Source of the DNA: Fusobacterium necrogenes
GTDB lineage: Bacteria > Fusobacteriota > Fusobacteriia > Fusobacteriales > Fusobacteriaceae
Direction: 5' to 3'
Length of the DNA: 64,000 nt
NCBI RefSeq assembly: GCF_900450765.1
Contig: NZ_UGGU01000003.1
Coordinates: 806,001-870,000, forward strand
The notes beneath the pieces are model-generated. The model was not told the origin of the DNA and searched no databases. It worked only from the letters and a program-made list of their open reading frames with translations. How positions within the stretch are numbered: position 1 is the stretch's first letter; each line of letters starts with the position of its first letter. Shown here in pieces: positions 44,587 through 53,098 of the stretch. A program made the position numbers and the translations under genes.

Positions 44587-44614
44587 GAGATTAACATAAT
44601 CCTGTGCAATCTCC
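44587..44614 (-). terminator. Terminator of the small lipoprotein gene
   Basis: GAGATT/AATCTC stem with a 15-base loop and a following U-rich run on the minus strand. Confidence 0.55.
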
Positions 44615-44620
44615 CTACAT

Positions 44621-44917
44621 TTAATCTTTTAAATCTCTTAAATATTGTAATTTTATAGCTACTTCTTCTAAATAATAATTCAAATATTCAGTATCTATAA
44701 CATAATTTTTATTTCTATATTCTAACATCCCATTATAAAAATTTTCAAAATTTTTTTCTAAATTTGCTCTTTTTTTTTCCACTATCTTATCTGACATAAG
44801 ATTATCTAAATTTCTAGATAATCTCAAATATCTATTATTAATTTCTTTTGGAGTATATGATGTGCAAGCAGTAATTGATAAAAGCAATGTTAGAATAAAA
44901 AATATCTTTCTTAACAT
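44621..44917 (-). CDS. Small lipoprotein of unknown function
   Basis: 98 residues. Lipoprotein signal MLRKIFFILTLLLSITAC with lipobox ITAC. The mature 80 residues are charged and probably helical, with several Tyr/Asn/Leu heptad-like repeats (NRYLRLSRNLDNLMSDK; LNYYLEEVAIKLQYLRDL). GGAGG precedes the ATG. No family recognised. Confidence 0.6.
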   Translation of the reverse strand: MLRKIFFILTLLLSITACTSYTPKEINNRYLRLSRNLDNLMSDKIVEKKRANLEKNFENFYNGMLEYRNKNYVIDTEYLNYYLEEVAIKLQYLRDLKD

Positions 44918-44940
44918 ATATACCTCCTAAATAAATTAAG

Positions 44941-45017
44941 TGGCGACCCCGATGTGGTTTGAACACACAACCTATTCCTTAGGAGGGAATTGCTCTATCC
45001 AATTGAGCTACGGGGTC
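44941..45017 (-). tRNA. tRNA-Arg (anticodon CCT)
   Basis: Minus strand: acceptor GACCCCG/CGGGGTC, D-arm GCTC...GAGC, anticodon stem ATTCC/GGAAT with loop CTCCTAA, T-loop TTCAAAC, and an encoded 3' CCA. Reads AGG codons. Confidence 0.95.
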
Positions 45018-45067
45018 TTTACCAAAACATTATACACTATATTTCATATTTTGAAAAGCTTTTTTTT

Positions 45068-45820
45068 CTATATTAAACTTTTAATCATATAGAAAAAATG
45101 TTTTTGACCAATTCCACTTAAACTTCCTATTTTATATAAATAATCTATTATTTTTTCATTTCTAGCTAAATCCATATTGGAATACTTATAAAAAGAAATA
45201 ACTTCTCTCAAAATATGCGCATCACTTCCAAACGTCGCACATAAACCATATTTTTTTCTCAACTCCCTTGCTGATAAATTTCTTACACTTGGCAATCCAT
45301 GATTATACGTTTCCAAAGAATCTACCTTTTTTAGTATATCATAAATATATTCCTTATTATTTATAAATTTCTTTTGAGCCATTCCACATATGTGTGGAAT
45401 AGATTTATGGCATTCCCACTGATCTAAAATATTTAAATATTCATATATACTTCTGTAAGTCTTAGCCATTCTCTTTAAATTTTTGTATGGTTCAACCTCC
45501 TTACGATAAAACTCTTCTAAGTCTTCAATTTTTTTGAAATAAATTAACATTTCAAAACCATCCTTACATCCTATTTCAATTCCAGGAACATTATTAACTC
45601 CTAATTCCCTTACTCTTATTGCCCCTCTTATATCATTATGATCTGTTATCGAAAATAAATATCTTTTTTTATTCAAAAAACTTTTGAAAAATTCAGGCTT
45701 AATAAAACTATCTGATGCTGTAGTATGAATATGAAGATCATAATAAAAATTTCCAACATACCTAAAATCTACCTCTATAAAAGGAAAGAAAAAATTAGAA
45801 AGTTTTTGAAACTCTATCAT
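45068..45820 (-). CDS. PHP-domain metal-dependent phosphoesterase
   Basis: 250 residues. PHP motifs: DLHIHTTASDS (I), ITDHNDIRGA (II), the Glu in VPGIEIGC, the His in SIPHICGM (III) and FGSDAHI (IV). Similar single-domain proteins hydrolyse phosphorylated nucleotides or sugars. The substrate cannot be told. It starts 25 bases after the cardiolipin synthase stop and is probably cotranscribed with it. Confidence 0.82.
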   Translation of the reverse strand: MIEFQKLSNFFFPFIEVDFRYVGNFYYDLHIHTTASDSFIKPEFFKSFLNKKRYLFSITDHNDIRGAIRVRELGVNNVPGIEIGCKDGFEMLIYFKKIEDLEEFYRKEVEPYKNLKRMAKTYRSIYEYLNILDQWECHKSIPHICGMAQKKFINNKEYIYDILKKVDSLETYNHGLPSVRNLSARELRKKYGLCATFGSDAHILREVISFYKYSNMDLARNEKIIDYLYKIGSLSGIGQKHFFYMIKSLI

Positions 45821-45844
45821 TTATATCACTCTCCTTTTTTAAAC

Positions 45845-47290
45845 CTACATTATAGGAGCCAATAATCTACATATTGATTCCTTAAATTTAATATAATATC
45901 CACGCTTACTATACTCACTTCTAAATAATCTGTTACTAAATTCCATATCCTTATGGAAGATCTCTTTAAATAATAAAGCTATATCTTTTTCATAGATATT
46001 TATATTTATTTCAAAATTTTGATAAAAACTTCTATAATCAAAATTAGCTGTTCCTGTTGTAACGACCTCATCATCAATTATTATTACCTTACTATGAATA
46101 AATCCTCTATTATATTTATAAACTTCAATTCCCAAATCAAGTAACTCACCTACAAAATATTGATTTACCCAATATATAAAAAAATGATCAGGCTTACTTG
46201 GAATCATTATCTTTATTTTTACGCCAGAGAGAGTTGCAATTTTTAATGCTTCTAAAAGGTTGTCATCAGGAACAAAATAAGGAGTCTGTATATATATGCA
46301 CCTTTTTGCATCCATAATCAATTTTAATGCATTATCCCTTATAGTTCGAAATTGATAATTTGGACCACTACTTACAACTTGCATATGACCTGTATGCTTT
46401 CCTCTTATTTCAACTAATTTATCCAATACTTCTTTATTATACCTATAATTTTTCTCTACATTAATTTTTTCTTTTTTGACAATATCCCATGAAAAATAGA
46501 ATTCTTGCTCTAATTCTAAACATATTTCTCCTAATATTTTCATTCCTGTATCTCTCCAATAGCCAAGCTTTCCTTCTCCTAAATATTCATCACCTATATT
46601 GAAACCTCCTATATATCCAAGTTTTCCATCAATTAAGCAAAGTTTTCTATGATCTCTATAATTAGCACGTAAATTAGCCATTTTTAAAAAAGGAAAATGT
46701 GAAGGAAAAAATATTCCACTTTCTATCCCAACTTCAGCAAGTTCCTTTAACATTTTTCTATTGTATCCACCAGCACCATCAACTATTATTCTTACTTTTA
46801 ATCCCTCTTTAGCCTTTTCTTTTAAAATATTAACAATTTTCTTACCTAAATTATCATATCTAAAAAGATAGTACTCCATCGATATACTTTCTTTAGCTTT
46901 TTTTAAATCATTCATCATAGAATGAAAAAAACTCTTCCCATCTATAAATATTTCACTTATATTTAGTGATGTTAATTTACTTTTAGAGGAAATTTCAATA
47001 TAAGATATTAGTTGTTCCCATTTTACTAATTCTTTACGCTGTGAAAACCCCATAATTTCTTTACTATATAAAAATTTTCGCCTATAGTATTCGGCTACAA
47101 CTCTTTTTTTTCTGAAACTTAATCCAAAGAATAAATAGGCAATAAATCCAATATATGGAGCTAAACTCAACAATACAATCCAAAACAATGTATATAGAGA
47201 GTTTTTTCTTTCTAAAAGTACAATTATTAAAACAAATATTATATTAATAAACACTATATAGTTGGCAAAAAATCTAATAAATGATTCCAT
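45845..47290 (-). CDS. cls: Cardiolipin synthase
   Basis: 481 residues. Two N-terminal membrane spans, then two phospholipase-D motifs: DHRKLCLIDG and FIHSKVIIIDDEV, each HxK(x)4D. The downstream Asn/Gly residues (GYIGGFNIGDEY; TGTANFDYRS) are present. Condenses two phosphatidylglycerols to cardiolipin at the inner membrane. The start follows GGGGG. Confidence 0.94.
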   Translation of the reverse strand: MESFIRFFANYIVFINIIFVLIIVLLERKNSLYTLFWIVLLSLAPYIGFIAYLFFGLSFRKKRVVAEYYRRKFLYSKEIMGFSQRKELVKWEQLISYIEISSKSKLTSLNISEIFIDGKSFFHSMMNDLKKAKESISMEYYLFRYDNLGKKIVNILKEKAKEGLKVRIIVDGAGGYNRKMLKELAEVGIESGIFFPSHFPFLKMANLRANYRDHRKLCLIDGKLGYIGGFNIGDEYLGEGKLGYWRDTGMKILGEICLELEQEFYFSWDIVKKEKINVEKNYRYNKEVLDKLVEIRGKHTGHMQVVSSGPNYQFRTIRDNALKLIMDAKRCIYIQTPYFVPDDNLLEALKIATLSGVKIKIMIPSKPDHFFIYWVNQYFVGELLDLGIEVYKYNRGFIHSKVIIIDDEVVTTGTANFDYRSFYQNFEININIYEKDIALLFKEIFHKDMEFSNRLFRSEYSKRGYYIKFKESICRLLAPIM

Positions 47291-47356
47291 AACTCCCCCT
47301 TTATTTTATTTTAACATTTTTTCTCAAAAAAATCTTGACATTTTTCTATTTTTTTA

Positions 47357-47385
47357 TTGTGTATTTACAAATTTTAAGCTATACT
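47357..47385 (+). promoter_or_regulatory. Promoter of the SIR2-RelA/SpoT module
   Basis: TTGTGT at 47357-47362, 17-nt spacer, TATACT at 47380-47385; expected start near 47392. A TTGACA at 47335-47340 has no suitable -10. Confidence 0.5.
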
Positions 47386-47424
47386 AATAGTGAACAATTC
47401 TATTTATAAGGCAGGTGAACAGTT

Positions 47425-48231
47425 ATGAAAAGCTTTTTTAGTAAGTTTGAAAAAGAACAAAAATTTAATCTCTTCAGTGGAGATTTTTTAAATAAACTAT
47501 CTGGTTACCCAACTAGAAGCGATATTTCTGAAGCTATATTATCTGAAATTAAAAATTCAGTCAGAAATTATATCAAAGATATGAGTTCTTTTTCTGATAT
47601 AGTTCAAGCTTATCTTGATTCTGTTGTAGACACAAAAAAAAATTTAGTTAGGCAAATTAAAGAAAATTATGAATATAGATATAATACCAATTTAGAAATT
47701 TATGATAATATCATCTCTTCTAATCATTTTAAAACTATATTCACAATCAATTTTGATACTATTTTAGAAAATAACTTTCCTAATACTATCACAAAAATAA
47801 CTCCATGTCAGTTAAAGGAAATTCAAGATGATAAAATTGGGTATTATAAATTTTTTGGTGACATAAATAATGTAGGAACTGTCTTTATCTCTAGCCAAGA
47901 TATTAGAAAATTGAAAAGTTTAGAGTTTTATGATAATTTCTTCAATAAAGTTAGGAAAGAATTTGAATTAAGACCAACTTTATTTTTAGGTATCAGTTTA
48001 GAAGATTCTGATTTATTAGATATTTTAGATTTTATAGCTGCTCCTATAAAAAACTTACAACCTTTATATATGGTCACTTCTACTACAATTATCAGTAGTA
48101 AAGCAGCTGAATTAATTAACAAATATAATATCAAACTTATCACTTTCGGAACTAAAGATTTTATTGATTATTTTAAAGAGATTTCGAAAAAAGCTATTAA
48201 TATTTCATCTGAAAAAAAGATTGTGTGGTAG
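47425..48231 (+). CDS. SIR2-like domain protein with degraded catalytic motifs
   Basis: 268 residues in frame zero. SIR2_2-type landmarks in order: LFSGDFLNKLSGYPTR (residues 16-31) where active members have F-GAG-S--SG-P; IFTINFDTILE (105-115) for the TxNxD motif; YYKFFGDINN (140-149) where active members have a catalytic His in K-HG; and LFLGISLEDSD late in the domain. Both the GAG and the catalytic His (Phe144 here) are lost, so NAD hydrolysis is doubtful and a binding role is more likely. AGGTGA precedes the start. The 3' end has a strong -1 frameshift signal that joins it to the next ORF. Confidence 0.75.
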   Translation: MKSFFSKFEKEQKFNLFSGDFLNKLSGYPTRSDISEAILSEIKNSVRNYIKDMSSFSDIVQAYLDSVVDTKKNLVRQIKENYEYRYNTNLEIYDNIISSNHFKTIFTINFDTILENNFPNTITKITPCQLKEIQDDKIGYYKFFGDINNVGTVFISSQDIRKLKSLEFYDNFFNKVRKEFELRPTLFLGISLEDSDLLDILDFIAAPIKNLQPLYMVTSTTIISSKAAELINKYNIKLITFGTKDFIDYFKEISKKAINISSEKKIVW

Positions 48232-48265
48232 TACCAGAGGAAAGTACTCCCAAAAATACTACCAC
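48213..48265 (+). promoter_or_regulatory. Candidate programmed -1 ribosomal frameshift signal
   Basis: In frame zero the codons GAA AAA AAG give the slippery heptamer A_AAA_AAG (48213-48219), the same as in E. coli dnaX. A 5-nt spacer (48220-48224) is followed by GTGGTAGTA (48225-48233), a 23-nt loop and the perfect complement TACTACCAC (48257-48265). The zero-frame stop TAG lies inside the stem. Slipping back one base moves into the next ORF, open from 48213, giving 265 + 332 = 597 residues. Confidence 0.7.
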
Positions 48266-49217
48266 TTCTGAAATAAAAGAAAGTACTAATAATATATTAA
48301 AATTAGATTATACTCTTTCTACTAAAGACGAAATTACTTCAACGAATGAAATAGAAAATAAAATACTTAAAAACTCTGATTCAGATATAATAGAAATTCC
48401 TTTTATAAAAGGTATCGAAACAGGATTAGAAATCTCGTATACTTCACTTAAATTAAAAGAATTTCCTTTAAAAGAAAATAATCTTCCTCTCTATGAAGAT
48501 ATTATTGAAAATATAAGTTTAAATAGTTGTAATTTAAATATAAATAATTTAACTCTTTTTAATGTTAACATTAGAGTTTTAAATTATAAAAAATTTAAAC
48601 TCATTGAATTTAAGACAAGAGAATTTAAACTAGCCTTAAGCATTCAACTTTTTGATGATAAAACAATAAGAAAAGCTGGAGATTATTTTAGCTATGAGAT
48701 TTTTAGTAAACTTAAAGACATCAGGCTTATAGCTGTTGCAAATATTTTTAAACTAATTTTTTCTGGTGAAGTTATAACTTTTAATATAAATGATTTAGTT
48801 GCTGAAATTCAATTTGAAAATCCTATTCAAGTTCATAAGTTTGATAAAATTATTGAGAGTGTAAAAAAATATGAAGAAACTATGAAGCTTCTTCATATAT
48901 CTAAATGGAGAAATTTTTCTGAAGCTTCTATAAAATTCTATACTCTTCATCTTCTTCATAATTATATAAATAATATTAGAAGCATAGATACTTGGATCAA
49001 CTTCAAACTCTATAATAAATATAACATCAAACCAGGAGATAAAATCTCTTTTACAAGAATACATGAACTAAATATTCGTGGATTTAATTATAATTTAAAA
49101 GAAGAAGTTAGTATTAAATCTAGTATATCTAATACAGAAATTGATAACGAAAAAAATTTTGTATTTGGTTACAGAAAAATAGTTAATCTAAAACTGACAA
49201 CTATTCAAAAATATTAA
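48225..49217 (+). CDS. Unrecognised protein, probably the C-terminal half of a SIR2 fusion made by frameshifting
   Basis: 330 residues if it began at the GTG at 48225, but no Shine-Dalgarno lies before that codon, and the first Met is deep in the protein (in YEETMKLLHISKW). Translation by -1 frameshift from the SIR2 ORF is the better explanation. A low-complexity Thr/Ser/Glu linker (about residues 1-55) leads to a beta-rich region (SLNSCNLNINNLTLFNVNIR; FKTREFKLALSIQLF) and then helices (FDKIIESVKKYEETMKLLHI). I recognise no family, metal site or membrane span. It is followed after 24 bases by the RelA/SpoT gene. Confidence 0.6.
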   Translation: MVVPEESTPKNTTTSEIKESTNNILKLDYTLSTKDEITSTNEIENKILKNSDSDIIEIPFIKGIETGLEISYTSLKLKEFPLKENNLPLYEDIIENISLNSCNLNINNLTLFNVNIRVLNYKKFKLIEFKTREFKLALSIQLFDDKTIRKAGDYFSYEIFSKLKDIRLIAVANIFKLIFSGEVITFNINDLVAEIQFENPIQVHKFDKIIESVKKYEETMKLLHISKWRNFSEASIKFYTLHLLHNYINNIRSIDTWINFKLYNKYNIKPGDKISFTRIHELNIRGFNYNLKEEVSIKSSISNTEIDNEKNFVFGYRKIVNLKLTTIQKY

Positions 49218-49241
49218 CTTTGAGAGGTGAAATAACTTCAT

Positions 49242-50015
49242 ATGCTAAATAAAGATCAGTTTTTTAAAGATTTTTCAATAGATACAAATTACTTCAATTC
49301 TACCGGGCTTATTTGGGATGACCTCATCAAAATTTATGATGATTACTCATTATTAGTTCCTCAACTTGAAAAAGAAGCTGAATACATTGTATCTAAATTA
49401 ATAGATTTACCTAGTGTACACTCTGTTCGAAGGAGAGTAAAAAAGCCTAAACATCTTATAGAAAAAATAATTAGAAAAGGTAAAAAATATGTAGATAAGG
49501 GAATTTCAATAGAGACTTATAAAGAAATAGTAACTGATTTAATTGGAATAAGAGTCCTACATCTTTTTAAAGATGATTGGAAGGATATTCATCATGAAAT
49601 TTTAGGTCTATGGGAAATTAAAGAAACTCCACAAATTAATATAAGACGTGGAGATTATAATGTTATTCAATTACAAGAAAATATCTCTACAATGAATTGT
49701 GAAATTATTGTTAGAGATCATGGCTATCGTTCTGTACATTATTTAATAAGTATACCTGTAACAAAAAAAAATGAAATTCTTGTTGAAATCCAAGTGAGAA
49801 CTGTTTTTGAGGAAGCTTGGAGTGAAATAGATCATCTTATGAGATACCCATATGATATAGATAATCCAATTATTACTGAATATTTAGCTATTTTTAATAG
49901 AATTGTAGGAAGTGCTGATGAAATGGGAACTTTTATTAAAAATATGAAATCTCATTTTTCATTAAATCATAATAAAAACAACAATAAAAGAGAACTAGAT
50001 ACAAAATTTAAATAA
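49242..50015 (+). CDS. RelA/SpoT synthetase-domain protein (small alarmone-synthetase or toxSAS-like)
   Basis: 257 residues, only the synthetase fold: no HD hydrolase, TGS or ACT domain. Motifs intact: RVKKPKHLIEKI (R65-I76), VTDLIGIRVL with Asp99 and Arg104, DHGYRSVHY with Tyr162 and His166, and EIQVRTVFEEAWSEIDH with Glu182, Trp193 and His198. Such enzymes transfer pyrophosphate from ATP to GDP/GTP, or in toxic relatives to ATP/GDP or tRNA ends. Its AGGTG lies 12 bases from the ATG, an unusually long spacing that implies weak or coupled translation. It closes the three-ORF module. Confidence 0.88.
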   Translation: MLNKDQFFKDFSIDTNYFNSTGLIWDDLIKIYDDYSLLVPQLEKEAEYIVSKLIDLPSVHSVRRRVKKPKHLIEKIIRKGKKYVDKGISIETYKEIVTDLIGIRVLHLFKDDWKDIHHEILGLWEIKETPQINIRRGDYNVIQLQENISTMNCEIIVRDHGYRSVHYLISIPVTKKNEILVEIQVRTVFEEAWSEIDHLMRYPYDIDNPIITEYLAIFNRIVGSADEMGTFIKNMKSHFSLNHNKNNNKRELDTKFK

Positions 50016-50117
50016 AAATTATACTTTATTTTCCTTATAACCTTTGACTTAAAATACTTAGATAATTATTTCCCTTATTGAATTTTTCATTATATTTTTT
50101 ATGCTCTAAATACTATT

Positions 50118-50150
50118 AGGTCTTGAATTAATTAATTCAAGACCTTTTTT
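50118..50150. terminator. Bidirectional terminator between the RelA/SpoT and GntR genes
   Basis: AGGTCTTGAATTAA and its exact reverse complement form a 28-base palindrome, followed by T-run on the plus strand. Confidence 0.85.
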
Positions 50151-50211
50151 CTAATTTTATTAGCTTTATAAATTTAAACTTTTAAGATAATATCTAAAAA
50201 CAAGCAATGTA

Positions 50212-51006
50212 CTAAAATGTATTTGCTCTTTTTCTTTCTATACTTATATGTGAATTTTCTATCGGTAAATAGTGCTTGTGATGTACTATAGGATATTCAC
50301 TTTTTACATAAAGTATCTCCTCTAATAACCAGCTTTTATCATTTTTAGATATTGGATATTTCATAGAAGTAAAATTACCCGCTATAGAATAATTTATATT
50401 CAATGTTGAATGCCTAGCTTTTTGGTATGAACTTTCTTCTAAAAATTTGAGAAGTGAGATTTTATCATCTAAATCTATTTTTTCCTCTGTTATGGTTTCT
50501 ATAGGAATTAACGACAATGTATATGCTATCCCTTTTCCTTTTACTTTATACCATCTGTCTACAAATATCACAACTGGAGATTTTCGTCCTAATACTTTAA
50601 TTGTATAATCGCTTGGAGGCTCTATTTTAAATTCTAATTCTACTTCATCTATCTCTATATCTAATGATGTATAAATAGGATGATATAAAATTTCAAGTCC
50701 CTTTTTATAACGATTTTGTGATTGAATTATAAAATTTCCTTTCCCATGTATATTCTTTATAATTCCATCTTCTTGTAATAAAGCTAAAGCTTGTCTAAGA
50801 GTCATTCTACTTACCTCCATCATCTTAGCTAACTCTGGCTCTGTTGGTAATTTCCCATTTTCTTCAAACTCTCCATCTTTTATAAGTTTAAATAATTTAT
50901 CATAAACAGCCACACATTTAGGAAGCTTTTTACTTCCTTTTATGGCTTCTCTAATCTCTTCTATTGTCACTTTTCTCTTTCTCCCTTCAAATATATTATA
51001 ATTCAA
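50212..51006 (-). CDS. GntR-family transcriptional regulator (HutC/UTRA type)
   Basis: About 264 residues from an ATG inside the exonuclease III end; a GTG at 50970 ([10 protein letters not shown]) with GGGAG upstream is a likely alternative. The winged helix [33 protein letters not shown] and GKGNFI wing are standard GntR. Residues about 100-260 form the UTRA ligand domain, which usually binds a sugar phosphate or amino-acid derivative. Overlap with xth suggests joint transcription, though no target operon is evident. Confidence 0.88.
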   Translation of the reverse strand: MNYNIFEGRKRKVTIEEIREAIKGSKKLPKCVAVYDKLFKLIKDGEFEENGKLPTEPELAKMMEVSRMTLRQALALLQEDGIIKNIHGKGNFIIQSQNRYKKGLEILYHPIYTSLDIEIDEVELEFKIEPPSDYTIKVLGRKSPVVIFVDRWYKVKGKGIAYTLSLIPIETITEEKIDLDDKISLLKFLEESSYQKARHSTLNINYSIAGNFTSMKYPISKNDKSWLLEEILYVKSEYPIVHHKHYLPIENSHISIERKRANTF

Positions 51007-51751
51007 TATTTAACACTATTGGGCAATGATCAGAACCTAAAATTTCGGTATGAATCTCTGCATCTCTCATATTTTCTTTTATTCTATCAGAAACTAAGAA
51101 ATAATCTATTCTCCATCCAGCATTTTTAGCTCTAGCACTAAATCTATAAGACCACCACGAATAAATATCTGTCTTATCTGGATAAAAATATCTAAAACTA
51201 TCTACAAAACCACTCTCTAAAAGTTTTGTCATTTTCTCTCTTTCCTCATCAGAGAAACCAGCATTTTTTCTATTAGTTTTTGGATTTTTTAAATCTATCT
51301 CTTTATGAGCAACATTTAAATCTCCACAAACTATTACAGGTTTTTTCTTATCTAATTCTAAAAGATAACTTTTAAAAGCCTCTTCCCATTTCATTCTATA
51401 ATCTAATCTAGCTAATTTTTCTTGTGAATTAGGAGTATATACAGTTATCATATAAAATTTTTCAAATTCTAATGTGATTACTCTTCCCTCTTTGTCATGC
51501 TCCTCTATTCCTATTCCATAATGAACAGAGATAGGCTTCTCCTTTGTAAAAATAGCTGTTCCAGAATATCCTTTTTTCTCAGCATAATTCCAATATTGAT
51601 AATATCCATCTAACTCTAATTCTATTTGTCCCTCTTGTAATTTTGTTTCTTGTAGACAAAATATATCTGCTTGTTGTTCTTTAAAGTAATCAAAAAAACC
51701 TTTACCTACACAAGCTCTTAATCCATTTACATTCCATGATATTAATTTCAT
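50996..51751 (-). CDS. xth: Exodeoxyribonuclease III
   Basis: 251 residues. AP endonuclease/3'-5' exonuclease for DNA repair. Motifs: [44 protein letters not shown] and SDHCPIVL, which supply the Asn, Glu, Asp and His active-site residues. GGAGAG precedes the start. It is the second base-excision-repair AP enzyme in the window, with endonuclease IV. Confidence 0.96.
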   Translation of the reverse strand: MKLISWNVNGLRACVGKGFFDYFKEQQADIFCLQETKLQEGQIELELDGYYQYWNYAEKKGYSGTAIFTKEKPISVHYGIGIEEHDKEGRVITLEFEKFYMITVYTPNSQEKLARLDYRMKWEEAFKSYLLELDKKKPVIVCGDLNVAHKEIDLKNPKTNRKNAGFSDEEREKMTKLLESGFVDSFRYFYPDKTDIYSWWSYRFSARAKNAGWRIDYFLVSDRIKENMRDAEIHTEILGSDHCPIVLNIEL

Positions 51752-51834
51752 AAGCTCTCCTTCTATTTAATTTATATATTACACTTATAATTATATCATA
51801 TTTATATTTTTATGCAATTATTTTAGACAAAAAA

Positions 51835-51859
51835 AAGGACAACCTACTTGGTTGTCCTT
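51835..51859 (-). terminator. Terminator after the RidA gene
   Basis: AAGGACAACC/GGTTGTCCTT with a 5-base loop and flanking A/T runs. Confidence 0.85.
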
Positions 51860-51878
51860 AAGAAAATATTAGTTAAAA

Positions 51879-52256
51879 CTATTTAACAGCGATAACTTCT
51901 ATTTCAACTTTTACATCTTTTGGAAGTCTTGCTACTTCTACACAAGCTCTTGCTGGTTTTACATCCCCAAGATACTCATTGTATACTTCGTTGATAGCTG
52001 CGAAGTCGTTCATATCTTTGATGAATACTCCTGCTTTTACAACATCTTTCATTGAATATCCTGCTGCTTCAACTATTGCTTTTACATTTTCTAAAGATTG
52101 TCTTGTTTGCTCTTTTACATCTTCTGATACTAATGTCATTGTTGCAGGTACAAATGGTATTTGTCCTGATACAAATAGCATTCCATTAACCTCAATAGCT
52201 TGTGAATATGGACCTAAAGCAGCTGGTGCTTTATCTGTGTGAATTACTCTACTCAT
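51879..52256 (-). CDS. ridA: RidA family enamine/imine deaminase
   Basis: 125 residues. It hydrolyses reactive 2-aminoacrylate-type enamines made by PLP enzymes. Family marks: [20 protein letters not shown] at the N-terminus, FVSGQIPF, and the active-site Arg in [25 protein letters not shown] precedes the start. Confidence 0.96.
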   Translation of the reverse strand: MSRVIHTDKAPAALGPYSQAIEVNGMLFVSGQIPFVPATMTLVSEDVKEQTRQSLENVKAIVEAAGYSMKDVVKAGVFIKDMNDFAAINEVYNEYLGDVKPARACVEVARLPKDVKVEIEVIAVK

Positions 52257-52318
52257 TTTCTATTCCTCCTACATCATGTTATCTATATGTGTAAATCTCT
52301 ATATAAGAGAACTTTACC

Positions 52319-53089
52319 CTAATTAAATATTGTTCTATGGAGTAGTTTCCCTTCATTTTTTACTTTTAAAATCTCAGCTAAAATATCTATAGCTATTTCT
52401 TCAGGAGTACCATCTGAAAGATTTAATCCTATTGGTGCAAAGAGATTATCATTTATAGGGGCTATTCGTTCAAGATTTTTCTTTAAAGTTTCTATTTTCC
52501 TTTTACTTCCTATGACACCTATATATTTAGCTCCTCTATTCTTTACAAGATTTAAAACTTCTTCATCTAATAAGTGGCCTCTTGTTACTATTACTATATA
52601 AGTATTATCATCAATTCTCTCTTTTGTCAAGATATCTTTAAAATTTCCTAAGATTAGTTCAGGTATATCAAACTTTAATTCTTCTCTATCATCTATAATT
52701 TTCAGATCAAAATTTAGTGTTTTAGCTACTTTAAAAAGTTTTGCTCCAACATGTCCAGCACCACAAATTAATAATTTAGGAAAAGGAACAAAGACTTTAA
52801 TAAATCCCTTCATTGTCCCTCCACAATTCATTTGTAATTCATCTGTAGTTGTAAGATTATATTCAAAACTTTCACTTTTACCTATCTCCAAAAGTTCTCT
52901 AGCTCTATTTATAATAACACTCTCTATTTTCCCACCACCAATGGTTCCTATTAGTTCATCTTTGAATACACCCATAATAGTCCCACTTTTTCTTGGTGTA
53001 GACCCTGTAGCCTCAGTTATAGTTACTAATGCTCCTCTCTTCCCTTGTGATAATTTTTCTTCTATCTTTTTTAAAATAATTAACTCCAT
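52319..53089 (-). CDS. XdhC/CoxI-family molybdenum hydroxylase maturation protein
   Basis: 256 residues. N-terminal XdhC_CoxI domain with GALVTITEATGSTPRKSGTI and GTIGGGKIES, the CGGTMKGFIKVF block, then an XdhC_C Rossmann domain LLICGAGHVGAKLF and GVIGSKRKIETLKKNL. Inserts sulfurated molybdenum cofactor into xanthine dehydrogenase-like enzymes. Ten bases after YqeB-like gene; no hydroxylase lies in the window. Confidence 0.9.
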   Translation of the reverse strand: MELIILKKIEEKLSQGKRGALVTITEATGSTPRKSGTIMGVFKDELIGTIGGGKIESVIINRARELLEIGKSESFEYNLTTTDELQMNCGGTMKGFIKVFVPFPKLLICGAGHVGAKLFKVAKTLNFDLKIIDDREELKFDIPELILGNFKDILTKERIDDNTYIVIVTRGHLLDEEVLNLVKNRGAKYIGVIGSKRKIETLKKNLERIAPINDNLFAPIGLNLSDGTPEEIAIDILAEILKVKNEGKLLHRTIFN

Positions 53090-53098
53090 ATTGCACCT

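Noticed and set aside
48225-48227. GTG as an independent start for the second ORF of the SIR2 module
   Set aside because: No purine-rich ribosome site lies upstream and the codon sits in the base of a stable stem; frameshifting explains the ORF better.
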